DNA from: Gammaproteobacteria bacterium
Lineage (GTDB): Bacteria; Pseudomonadota; Gammaproteobacteria; Steroidobacterales; Woeseiaceae
DNA: 38,759 nt
Assembly (NCBI GenBank): GCA_030425905.1
Contig: JAUHZT010000015.1
Coordinates: 1 to 38,759 of the forward strand
Direction of reading: 5' to 3'
In this document: piece after piece, positions 32,801-38,759 of the stretch
How positions within the stretch are numbered: the first letter of the stretch is position 1
How the letters are laid out: each line of letters starts with the position of its first letter
The notes under the pieces: model-generated
Database searches by the model: none
What the model was told of the DNA's origin: nothing
What the model saw: the letters and a program-made list of their open reading frames with translations, nothing else
Position numbers and translations under genes: made by a program

Positions 32801-35296
32801 GACAAGACGGCACGCCCCGCTGTAGAAGAACTGAAACGCCACCTGCACACGCTCAAGGGTGGCGCGAGAATGGCCGGCATCACGGCGATGGGCAATCTGA
32901 GCCATGAAATTGAGACGCTGCTGATCTCTGTCGATGATGGCCGAATTGAAGCATCCGCGACGATTGAAGAGCTTCTGCAACGCAGCATCGATGAGCTGCA
33001 CCGCATGCGCGATACCGTTATTGCCGGTAAGCCGGTTAAGGCTGCCAGCGAACTGGAGCAGCGCATCAAGCAGGCCAATGCCGGGTTCGCACTTGCCGAG
33101 GAAACGCCGGTGGAAGCCGAGGCACCGGCACCGCAGGAGCCTGCTGCAAGCTTTACGATGGAGCCCGAAGACACGGTCAGCATGGTGATCGTCGACACGC
33201 CGGTGGATGACAAACCGCTCGAGTCCGTGGCCGCTGATGAGCCGCTCGTCGACTTCACGGCCGCGGACGCGACTGTCGAGACTGCCGACATTGGCATGCA
33301 ACCGGCCACGCCAGCGACGGGTCCGGCGCCAGAAGAGCCCGCCGATTCTGAGCCTGAACCTGACTCTGAACCTGAAGCTGAACCCGAGGCCGTCACCGAC
33401 GCCGATCCGGTACCTGCAGCGGCCGCCGAAGCACCGAAGAAAACCGCTGAATTGCGCGCGGTGCGCGGCACCGAGGCGCGCCAGGAATTCGCGCGGATCG
33501 ATGCCGATTTGCTCGAAGACCTGCTGAATGCCGCAGGCGAGATCAGTATTTATCACTCACGTCTGAGCCAGCAGGTCAGTTCCATCGAATTCCATGTCGA
33601 CGAGCTTGAGCAGACAGTTGCGCGTTTGCGTGATCAGCTACGCAAGCTGGAAATGGAAACCGAAGCGCAGATCATGCATGGCCACCAGGACACGCTGGTC
33701 GCACGAGACTTTGACCCGCTGGAACTCGACAGGTATTCAACTATCCAGCAGCTCTCGCGCGCGCTGTCCGAATCAGCCAGCGACCTTGGCAGCCTCAAGG
33801 ACCTGCTCGCGAGTTTAACGACAGAGGCTGAAGGCTTGCTGGTGCAGCAGTCGCGCGTGACAGCAGAACTGCAGGACGGGCTGATGCGTACGCGCATGGT
33901 GCCGTTCGAACGGCATGTTGGACGTTTGACACGGCTCGTTCGGCAGGCGGCCCAGGAGGCGGGCAAGCGCGCCGAACTGGCCGTCGAGGGCGCCTCGGGC
34001 GAACTCGACCGGCAGGTACTCGACAAAATGCTGCCGCCACTCGAACACATGCTACGCAATGCTGTCGTGCACGGGCTGGAGCTGCCGGAAGAACGACAGG
34101 CGAACGACAAGTCGGCGGTCGGGCGCATAACCATTCGGCTGCACCGCGAAGGCTCCGAAATGGTCATCGACATCGCGGACGATGGCCGCGGGCTCGACGT
34201 CGATGCGATTCGGCGCAAAGCCTACGAGCGCGACATGCTGCAACCCGACAGCAAGGTCAGCGACGAAGAAATCATGGAATTGATTCTAACGCCGGGCTTC
34301 TCAACAGCCACGGCGGTTACCCAGGCGGCCGGCCGCGGTGTGGGCATGGACGTCGTGGCCAACGAAGTGAAGAAACTCGGCGGATCGCTGCGTATTTCAT
34401 CGGTGACCGGGCAGGGCACCAATTTCACGGTGCGCTTGCCGTTTACACTCGCGATTACACAGGCGCTGATCGTGCGCACCGGCGAAGAGGTGTATGCCTT
34501 GCCGCTGCCTTCCGTCGAAGGCGTTGCACGTATCCCGCGCGCCGATCTGGAGAACATGCTCAGCCAGGCCGAGCCCAGCTACCAGTACGGTGAGCAGTCC
34601 TACAAATTCCGCCACCTTGGCATGTACCTCGGCGGCCAGGCCGCAAACCTGCCGCAGGACGAAGCGCACATACCGGTGATCCTGGTGCGCGCTGGCGATT
34701 ATTCGGCGGCGCTGCTGACCGATGAAATGCTCGCGAGCCGCGAGATTGTGGTCAAGACGGTGGGACCGCAACTGGCGGGTATCCGTGGTATTTCCGGCGC
34801 CACCATTCTTGGCGATGGCCGGATTGTCTTGATCCTCGACATTAATGCGCTGGTGCGAACCGGTGCGCCCGTGGTGGAGCTGAAGAAAGCGGCGCCTGCG
34901 CCGACAGATCAACGGCCGCTGGCGCTGGTTGTGGACGATTCAATTACCGTACGGCGCGTCACCGAGCGATTCCTGCAACGTAATGGACTGCGAGTGGTGA
35001 CTGCGAAAGATGGCCTCGATGCAATCAGTGTGATGCAGGACGAAAAACCCGATGTGATCCTGCTCGATATCGAAATGCCGCGCATGGACGGCTATGAATT
35101 TGCGTCCCATGTACGCAATGACGACCGGGTCGCGGACGTGCCAATTATCATGATTACCTCGCGCGTGGGCGACAAGCACCGGGCGCGTGCAATAGAACTG
35201 GGTGTCAACGACTACCTGGGCAAGCCTTACCAGGATGCACAATTGCTGGAGGCGATTCGCCGCCAGTTCGATGAGAAAGGAATAGAGCTGCCGTGA
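29843..35296 (+). CDS. chpA: Hybrid chemosensory histidine kinase ChpA (PilL type)
   Basis: Central CheA-like kinase of the Chp system, 1817 residues. Visible order: an N-terminal Hpt-like domain (His62 in LLHQVRGALQI, possibly degenerate), and a helical region to about 595 with an Hpt-like block lacking the histidine (LPSLLRGIKAGLMMLNKTRAM). Three intact Hpt domains follow: His677 (HTLKGSGRMVG), His826 (HTLHGSANMAN) and His1002 (HTLKGGARMAG). Next are Pro/Ala/Glu-rich linkers (about 1110-1210), a dimerisation/ATPase core (about 1214-1535, N-box Asn1406, DDGRG, GRGVGMDVV), a CheW domain (about 1538-1680) and a receiver (about 1692-1812, Asp1742 in LLDIEMPRMDG). P. aeruginosa ChpA is larger (about 2470 residues) with more phosphotransfer domains. 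Its GTGA junction overlaps chpC by 4 bases. Confidence 0.95.
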   Translation: MTGTTGTEQVRTAGMDESPVRALSIISTELNETIRNAHLALEDCVDGRGGTAALSRAGELLHQVRGALQISETYGAALLVEEMELACKYLVTLRPGKGREDGLDALTRSMVQLPIYIERLLGGGRDIALVLLPMLNDLRAARGEPLLSEGTLLLLNLSPRRADKSISDRAGSGAEPVEVSRRLRPKFQLALLGWIKGGETRRHLETLSKVASALENAATRDDMYQLWWVVGGVLEALQNGGLETSVALKRLLGQTDRQIKYVIDEGVAAYDAHPVADLLNNLLYYVARSATAGERISEIRAAFNLSELLPGDEQVEKARDALSAPSVKLMKTVAAAIKEDLARVKDVLDIFVRTGRNKSADLVPQLELLKKISDTLGVLGLGELRSDIDGEIDRLKSVVERGGVASDQIILDIASTLLRVEDRLDQQLLRLTAPQEASPANRQDLPPAEAADYRQVAESVMRECIINLARIKETVSQSMGSQATSQGLDSLPSLLRGIKAGLMMLNKTRAMEVVERVGQLIVMMLKAGGPAQLSQKETDRLADAIVSIEYYMETVKAGRSDPWYMLDNAEACLAVLRDVEARFKQQADEQPAAATARIPQIDIEAAAAADAAPPAKPQAPQPLPVVATDAEHLDPELLELFIEEAKEEIASIKRKLPAWSEAPDDMETLITVRRSFHTLKGSGRMVGAERMGEFAWSVENLLNRLINRTLTRTPPMVQFILQAADAVPELVEQLEVGTRPKANIDLYIARANAFAEGDPNAAVLTIDVPGEEPEEEEQALEMDPVLLDIFSKETAGHLQVIDEFLSACEGHSAPFEVTDKLHRACHTLHGSANMANVERGVAVAGALNRFVRRVYDYKVGFEKSGLDALRAGSRAIAAIVADINQPERERADYTALIAHIARLTDAVQAPDHTEVDVPDVIAADEPPVTEAAPPVVEETLEPPPQIEREETGSEEADYDAEIAAIFTEESAELLEAADKAFVEWSQDKTARPAVEELKRHLHTLKGGARMAGITAMGNLSHEIETLLISVDDGRIEASATIEELLQRSIDELHRMRDTVIAGKPVKAASELEQRIKQANAGFALAEETPVEAEAPAPQEPAASFTMEPEDTVSMVIVDTPVDDKPLESVAADEPLVDFTAADATVETADIGMQPATPATGPAPEEPADSEPEPDSEPEAEPEAVTDADPVPAAAAEAPKKTAELRAVRGTEARQEFARIDADLLEDLLNAAGEISIYHSRLSQQVSSIEFHVDELEQTVARLRDQLRKLEMETEAQIMHGHQDTLVARDFDPLELDRYSTIQQLSRALSESASDLGSLKDLLASLTTEAEGLLVQQSRVTAELQDGLMRTRMVPFERHVGRLTRLVRQAAQEAGKRAELAVEGASGELDRQVLDKMLPPLEHMLRNAVVHGLELPEERQANDKSAVGRITIRLHREGSEMVIDIADDGRGLDVDAIRRKAYERDMLQPDSKVSDEEIMELILTPGFSTATAVTQAAGRGVGMDVVANEVKKLGGSLRISSVTGQGTNFTVRLPFTLAITQALIVRTGEEVYALPLPSVEGVARIPRADLENMLSQAEPSYQYGEQSYKFRHLGMYLGGQAANLPQDEAHIPVILVRAGDYSAALLTDEMLASREIVVKTVGPQLAGIRGISGATILGDGRIVLILDINALVRTGAPVVELKKAAPAPTDQRPLALVVDDSITVRRVTERFLQRNGLRVVTAKDGLDAISVMQDEKPDVILLDIEMPRMDGYEFASHVRNDDRVADVPIIMITSRVGDKHRARAIELGVNDYLGKPYQDAQLLEAIRRQFDEKGIELP
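33344..33391 (+). repeat. In-frame acidic Ser-Glu-Pro repeat within chpA
   Basis: Short imperfect repeats encoding DSEPEPDSEPEAEPEA (residues 1168-1183 of the kinase), built from recurring CTGAACCTGA-type units. This lies in the disordered linker between the last Hpt domain and the kinase core. Such repeats can vary in copy number between strains. Confidence 0.6.
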
Positions 35297-35763
35297 GTGC
35301 CGCGGAAGACGAAGTTTACAGCTTGCTGGTGCCGCTGACCTCGGACCGCTTGATAGTGCCGCGTGCCTGTGTTGCCGAGGTTGTGCGTTTTGCGCCACCG
35401 CGCAAGCAGGAAGGCGATCTCGACTGGATGCTGGGAACTGTCAGCTGGAACGGTCGCGACCTGCCGGTTGTCTCGTACGAGGGCGTGTTGGGTAAAGCGG
35501 TGCCGGCACCGACGGGGCGTACCCGAATCGTGGTTTTCGTGGCGAGCACAGGCCAACTCAAGACCGGCTACTTTGGCGTGATCACACAGGGCTTTCCGCA
35601 ACTCGTCCGGGTGAACCGCGATGTGCTCAAGCTTGAAGCGACTGACGGGTGGCCTGACGGCGCGCCTGTCTTGTGCCGCGTCAAAATGATCAATGAGTTT
35701 CCGCTGATTCCCGACCTCGAAAAACTCGAACTCTTGCTGGCGCGCGAGTCGGTTCAGGCCTGA
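35293..35763 (+). CDS. chpC: CheW-like adaptor ChpC
   Basis: Second CheW-domain protein of the Chp cluster, 156 residues, occupying the position of P. aeruginosa chpC at the cluster end. Blocks are YSLLVPLTSDRLIVPRACVAEVV, WMLGTVSWNGRDLPVVSYEG and RTRIVVFVAS. It is shorter than PilI and lacks the Ala/Gly/Ser leader. The start GTG at 35293 overlaps the chpA stop TGA (GTGA), so translation is probably coupled. The symbol rests on position and domain. It is convergent with rsmE, with only 11 bases between and no clear terminator. Confidence 0.85.
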   Translation: MSAAEDEVYSLLVPLTSDRLIVPRACVAEVVRFAPPRKQEGDLDWMLGTVSWNGRDLPVVSYEGVLGKAVPAPTGRTRIVVFVASTGQLKTGYFGVITQGFPQLVRVNRDVLKLEATDGWPDGAPVLCRVKMINEFPLIPDLEKLELLLARESVQA

Positions 35764-35774
35764 GCCGGGCGCAA

Positions 35775-36506
35775 TTAAAGATCGCCAAACTTTGCCTGCA
35801 CCAGCGCCAGCGCCGTTAGTGCGGCCGTTTCGGTGCGCAGCACGCGCGGCCCGAGCGAAACGGCGCTAAAGCCTGCGATACCCGCGTCCTCGTACTCGCG
35901 CTCGCTGAAGCCCCCTTCGGGGCCGATGAGCAAACAAATCTTTTCGTCCACGGTGTCCAGCGCGGCCAGCGGCATGCTTGCGCCGGGTTGCAGCACCAAC
36001 TGCGTGCTGCCTTTGGCATGCCCGGCCCCAAACCAGTGATTCAGTGGCAACGGCTCATCGATGAGCGGTGGCCGGGTGCGACCGCATTGTTCGCAGGCGC
36101 TCTCGGCGATGCGCTGCCAGTGGCTACGGCGTTTATCCGCGCGCTTGTCATCCAGCCGTACCATGCCGTGATCGGTAAGCACCGGCGTAATGCGCTTGAC
36201 GCCAAGTTCGGTTGCTTTCTGGATTACAAAGTCCATCCGGTCGCCGCGCGAAATGCCCTGCACAAGGTGTGTCTTCAGCGCGGATTCGCTGCGGTTTGGG
36301 ATTTCACTTTCTATCTCGAGCGTCACTGTCGACTTGGTCATCGCGGTGATTGTTGCCTGCCACTCGCCGTCGTCGCCATTAAACAGCGACACGCGCGTGC
36401 CCGTCGCCAGGCGCAGGACGCGACCAAGATAGCGCGCCTGTTCGCCGGCCAGTTCGATTGCCCGCCCATTGCCGAGCGGCGCAGAAACAAATAGCCTCGT
36501 ACTCAT
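35775..36506 (-). CDS. rsmE: 16S rRNA (uracil-1498-N3)-methyltransferase
   Basis: SPOUT-class methyltransferase that methylates U1498 of 16S rRNA using S-adenosylmethionine. The product is 243 residues. The N-terminal PUA-like domain holds HYLGRVLRL-type sequence (ARYLGRVLRLATGTRVSLF). The C-terminal knot contains LVQGISRGDRMDFVIQKATELG, the SAM-binding LLIGPEGGFSEREYEDAG and SLGPRVLRTETAALTALA. All are family hallmarks, and length matches E. coli RsmE. The start ATG at 36504-36506 diverges from ampD, 32 bases away. Confidence 0.96.
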   Translation of the reverse strand: MSTRLFVSAPLGNGRAIELAGEQARYLGRVLRLATGTRVSLFNGDDGEWQATITAMTKSTVTLEIESEIPNRSESALKTHLVQGISRGDRMDFVIQKATELGVKRITPVLTDHGMVRLDDKRADKRRSHWQRIAESACEQCGRTRPPLIDEPLPLNHWFGAGHAKGSTQLVLQPGASMPLAALDTVDEKICLLIGPEGGFSEREYEDAGIAGFSAVSLGPRVLRTETAALTALALVQAKFGDL

Positions 36507-36538
36507 GTCTGCAGAATCATGCCTTATCTCCAGTACTC

Positions 36539-37099
36539 ATGCCTCCTGAATTCACGGTTGATGCGCAGCGTGGCGAGCTGCGGCCTGCGCGCCAGGTCGC
36601 TAGTCCGAACTGTGACGATCGGCCGCCGGGCATGCAGCCCGAAATTCTCGTCTTGCATGGCATCAGCCTGCCGCCTGGCGAATTCGGCGGTAGTGAGATA
36701 GAGGCGCTATTCTGTAACCAGCTTGACTGGGATGCGCATCCGTACTTTGCCCGGATTCGTGGCATGGAAGTTTCTGCGCACGTACTGATTCGCCGGGACG
36801 CAGAAGTCATACAATTCGTCCCGTTTCATCGGCGCGCATGGCATTGCGGCCAGTCACGCTATCGACACCGTACCCGTTGCAATGATTTTTCGATTGGCAT
36901 CGAGCTCGAAGGCGAAGACGAAACGCCCTACACGGACCGCCAGTACGCCTGTCTCGTCAAAGTGCTTGCGGCGATCAAGGCCGCATACCCGGCGATCGGC
37001 AATCGCGAGTTGGTCGCGCACAGCGACATCGCACCCGGACGAAAAACCGACCCCGGCCCTGCTTTCGACTGGCTGCGGCTGTATGATGGGCTCGCATGA
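36539..37099 (+). CDS. ampD: 1,6-anhydro-N-acetylmuramyl-L-alanine amidase AmpD
   Basis: Cytoplasmic zinc amidase of cell-wall recycling; it removes peptide from anhydro-muropeptides and thereby keeps AmpR-controlled beta-lactamase low in species that have it. The product is 186 residues (E. coli 183). Probable zinc ligands are the His in VLHGISLPPGEFGG, the His in LVAHSDIAPGRKTDPG, and the Asp in KTDPG. The catalytic-region Glu is in SIGIELEGEDETPYT. The start ATG at 36539 is chosen by homology; no good ribosome site is visible and an earlier in-frame codon at 36458 would overlap rsmE. The stop overlaps the ampE start (ATGA). Confidence 0.95.
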   Translation: MPPEFTVDAQRGELRPARQVASPNCDDRPPGMQPEILVLHGISLPPGEFGGSEIEALFCNQLDWDAHPYFARIRGMEVSAHVLIRRDAEVIQFVPFHRRAWHCGQSRYRHRTRCNDFSIGIELEGEDETPYTDRQYACLVKVLAAIKAAYPAIGNRELVAHSDIAPGRKTDPGPAFDWLRLYDGLA

Positions 37100-38022
37100 A
37101 CCTGCTTGCCCTGCTCATTGGACTGATTATCGAACGCCTTGCGACGCGTTTGTTCCACTGGCGTCGCATGCGCTGGCTCGAGCGGCTAATCGATACGGGC
37201 TTCAGAGTGGCCATGCGCGTCGCCAACTGGCCGGCCATCCTGCTGGTCCTGCTGCTGGCAATTATCCTGATCCTGCCGGTCTTTATCGTGATGTTCGCGC
37301 TGGGCGATGCGCTGCACGGCTTTCCCTATTTCTTCCTTGCCATCGTGGTGCTGTTTTTCTCGCTTGGCCCCAAGGATATCGGCGAGGACGTCGACGAATA
37401 TTGCGCAGCCATTGAAGCCGGTGACGAAGAGCTTGCCCGGCAGCGAGCGAAGACGCTGGTAGAAGGGCCTGTTTCGGCCGATCCCGAGGAGCGCAGTCGC
37501 GAAGTTGAAGAGGCGGTCTTCGTGCAAGCCAATAATCGCCTGTTCGCTGTCATCTTCTGGTTTGTCGCGCTCGGGCCGCTCGGGCCGCTGGGTGCGTGGG
37601 CTTATCGCGTTACCGATCTTATCCGGCGGCGCGCGGTGTTCAACACGGCCCGCGATGCGGTTGGGACAGATGCCGATACCGTGTCTGATGACGTTCGCGA
37701 TGCGGCCGTGCGTCTGCATGGCTGGCTGGCCTGGGTGCCCGCGCGCCTGACCGCAGTAGGCTATGCCATTGCCGGCCATTTCGACGCGGCTTTCAGCGCC
37801 TGGCGTGCGCCGACGCCGCCCTCTGCAACGGGCTCGGCTGCGAGCGAACAAGTACTGGCCCGCGTTGGTGTGGGGGCCCTCGCATTGCAGACACAAGAAG
37901 GTGAGTCATCCGACAGCCGCGCTATCCGTGGCGCATCGGCGGCCAACCGACTGGTGTTTCGACTGCTGCTGATCTGGGCTGTGATTATTGCCGGCCTGAC
38001 ACTCTACGGCTGGTCGCAGTGA
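37096..38022 (+). CDS. ampE: AmpE inner membrane protein
   Basis: Inner-membrane protein of the AmpE family, usually encoded after ampD and distantly related to the CobD/CbiB membrane proteins of cobalamin synthesis. The product is 308 residues. Predicted helices lie at the N-terminus (MNLLALLIGLIIERL), about 46-72 (WPAILLVLLLAIILILPVFIVMFAL), 77-91, about 150-165 (LFAVIFWFVALGPLGPL) and the C-terminal end (LVFRLLLIWAVIIAGLTLYGW). The blocks GPKDIGEDVDEYCAAIEAGDEE and EEAVFVQANNRLFAVIFWFV are AmpE-like. Its start overlaps ampD by 4 bases and its stop overlaps the next gene by 4 bases, so the three are translationally coupled. Confidence 0.93.
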   Translation: MNLLALLIGLIIERLATRLFHWRRMRWLERLIDTGFRVAMRVANWPAILLVLLLAIILILPVFIVMFALGDALHGFPYFFLAIVVLFFSLGPKDIGEDVDEYCAAIEAGDEELARQRAKTLVEGPVSADPEERSREVEEAVFVQANNRLFAVIFWFVALGPLGPLGAWAYRVTDLIRRRAVFNTARDAVGTDADTVSDDVRDAAVRLHGWLAWVPARLTAVGYAIAGHFDAAFSAWRAPTPPSATGSAASEQVLARVGVGALALQTQEGESSDSRAIRGASAANRLVFRLLLIWAVIIAGLTLYGWSQ

Positions 38023-38759
38023 CGCGAGGCTTGTTGCTGGCGATGGCCGGCTGCCTGCTGCTCGGGTGTGATCAGGAAGTTGCCGGGCCGGACAACAATC
38101 AGTCGGCGTCGCGGCTTGTTACGCTCGCGCCACAACTCACTGAACTGGTTTTTGCGGCTGGCGCCGGTAGCGCGCTGGTCGGTGTCAGTGCCTATTCTGA
38201 CTATCCGCCCGCAGCGCGCGCCATTCCCGTCGTCAGTGATGCCTTTACGGTTGACCAGGAACAGCTCGCATTGCTGCGGCCCGACCTGCTGCTTGCGTGG
38301 CAAAGCGGCACGCCGGCGCACGTGGTTGAGGAGCTGCGCCAAGCCGGCTATGCCGTCGAAGTTCTGCGCACGCAATCGCTCGGCGACATCGCGCCGGCGA
38401 TCCGGCGCCTTGGCGAGTTAACAGGACACGCAGAACACGCGGCCGCCGTGGCAGCGGAATTCTCGGAGTCGCTGGAAGACTTGCGCAAGCGTCATGCCGG
38501 CGGTGCGCCCGTATCGGTTTTCTTCCAGATTTCAGAACGGCCGCTGTACACGGTCAGCAATCAGCACTACATCGGTGAGATTATCAGTTTGTGCGGCGGA
38601 CAGAATATCTTCGCCGACCTCGGTGAGCTTGCCCCGGCGGTCGCTGTTGAAGCGGTCGTTGACCGCAATCCCGAGGTATTACTCGCGGCCGGTGATGACG
38701 CAAGCAGCACGTTCGCGGTATGGCAGCGCTGGCCGGGTATGGATGCAAATCGCTACGGC
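38019..38759 (+). CDS. BtuF-like periplasmic metal-chelate-binding lipoprotein (partial, runs off the window)
   Basis: Substrate-binding protein of the helical-backbone type used by vitamin B12, siderophore and haem ABC importers. The 247 visible codons stay open to the window end, so the 3' end is missing. The lipobox is LLLGC with Cys17. The fold starts LVTLAPQLTELVFAAGAGSALVGVSAYSDYP, followed by EQLALLRPDLLLAW, GDIAPAIRRLGELTG and YIGEIISLCGGQNIFADLGE. These are typical of BtuF. The start GTG at 38019 overlaps the ampE stop (GTGA). No permease or ATPase is visible. B12 is the likeliest ligand, but haem or siderophore cannot be excluded. Confidence 0.85.
   Translation, partial: MTRGLLLAMAGCLLLGCDQEVAGPDNNQSASRLVTLAPQLTELVFAAGAGSALVGVSAYSDYPPAARAIPVVSDAFTVDQEQLALLRPDLLLAWQSGTPAHVVEELRQAGYAVEVLRTQSLGDIAPAIRRLGELTGHAEHAAAVAAEFSESLEDLRKRHAGGAPVSVFFQISERPLYTVSNQHYIGEIISLCGGQNIFADLGELAPAVAVEAVVDRNPEVLLAAGDDASSTFAVWQRWPGMDANRYG

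Noticed and set aside
32713-33556. Open frames of about 250 codons opposite chpA
   Set aside because: They mirror the acidic linker and Hpt regions of chpA and contain low-complexity Ser/Gly or Arg/Gly sequence only.
1-38759. CRISPR arrays, tRNA genes, insertion sequences, phage or toxin-antitoxin genes
   Set aside because: No regularly spaced repeats, tRNA-like cloverleaf sequence, transposase or integrase motifs were found on reading both strands. Composition looks uniform, so there is no sign of recent transfer.

Overview
The window is a dense, GC-rich stretch of chromosome from a gammaproteobacterium. Nearly every gene has a recognisable housekeeping or type IV pilus family. From memory, the gene order resembles the Pseudomonas aeruginosa region holding yggT-proC-yggS-pilT-pilU and pyrB-ruvX-yqgE-tonB-gshB-pilGHIJ-chpA. 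The details differ enough (a third retraction ATPase, no pyrC', no pilK/chpB) to suggest a free-living, piliated lineage outside Pseudomonas. I cannot fix the genus. I see no tRNA, rRNA, CRISPR array, insertion sequence or prophage gene, so this looks like core genome rather than an island.

Layout. 1-2.4 kb (minus): a lipid A-type acyltransferase and an exported M14-type deacylase with a long acidic linker. 2.5-5.4 kb (plus): a small membrane protein, an L,D-transpeptidase-fold protein, the nucleotidase ppnN and a small unknown protein ending at a strong terminator. 5.6-9.1 kb (plus): two small unknown proteins, then htpG behind a good sigma-32-like promoter, msrB and an FKBP lipoprotein. 9.1-11.8 kb (minus): an OmpA-domain protein, a membrane-anchored coiled-coil/helix-hairpin-helix protein and ornithine aminotransferase. 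11.9-13.8 kb: an alpha/beta hydrolase (plus) facing an HU-like protein (minus) across a bidirectional terminator, then a DUF4426 lipoprotein.

13.9-16.0 kb (minus): yggS-proC-yggT. 16.1-19.4 kb (plus): three consecutive PilT/PilU-type pilus retraction ATPases. 19.5-26.2 kb (minus): a lipocalin lipoprotein, a PyrK-like flavin/iron-sulfur protein overlapping pyrB, ruvX-yqgE, a TonB-family protein, apbE and gshB. 26.4-35.8 kb (plus): the Chp chemosensory operon pilG-pilH-pilI-pilJ-chpA-chpC. 35.8-38.8 kb: rsmE (minus), then ampD-ampE and a BtuF-like lipoprotein (plus), coupled by 4-base overlaps and cut by the window end.

The strongest theme is surface motility. The Chp array (receptor, two CheW-type adaptors, a very large hybrid kinase, two response regulators), the three retraction ATPases and a TonB-type protein lie within about 20 kb. 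A second theme is envelope upkeep: lipid A acylation, L,D-transpeptidase, AmpD/AmpE recycling, OmpA domain and lipocalin. A third is nitrogen and pyrimidine metabolism: ornithine aminotransferase, ProC, PyrB and the PyrK-like protein. I found no clear unprecedented system. The best leads are the triple ATPase set, the Chp operon without its adaptation enzymes, pyrB coupled to a PyrK-like gene, and the AmpE/BtuF coupling.
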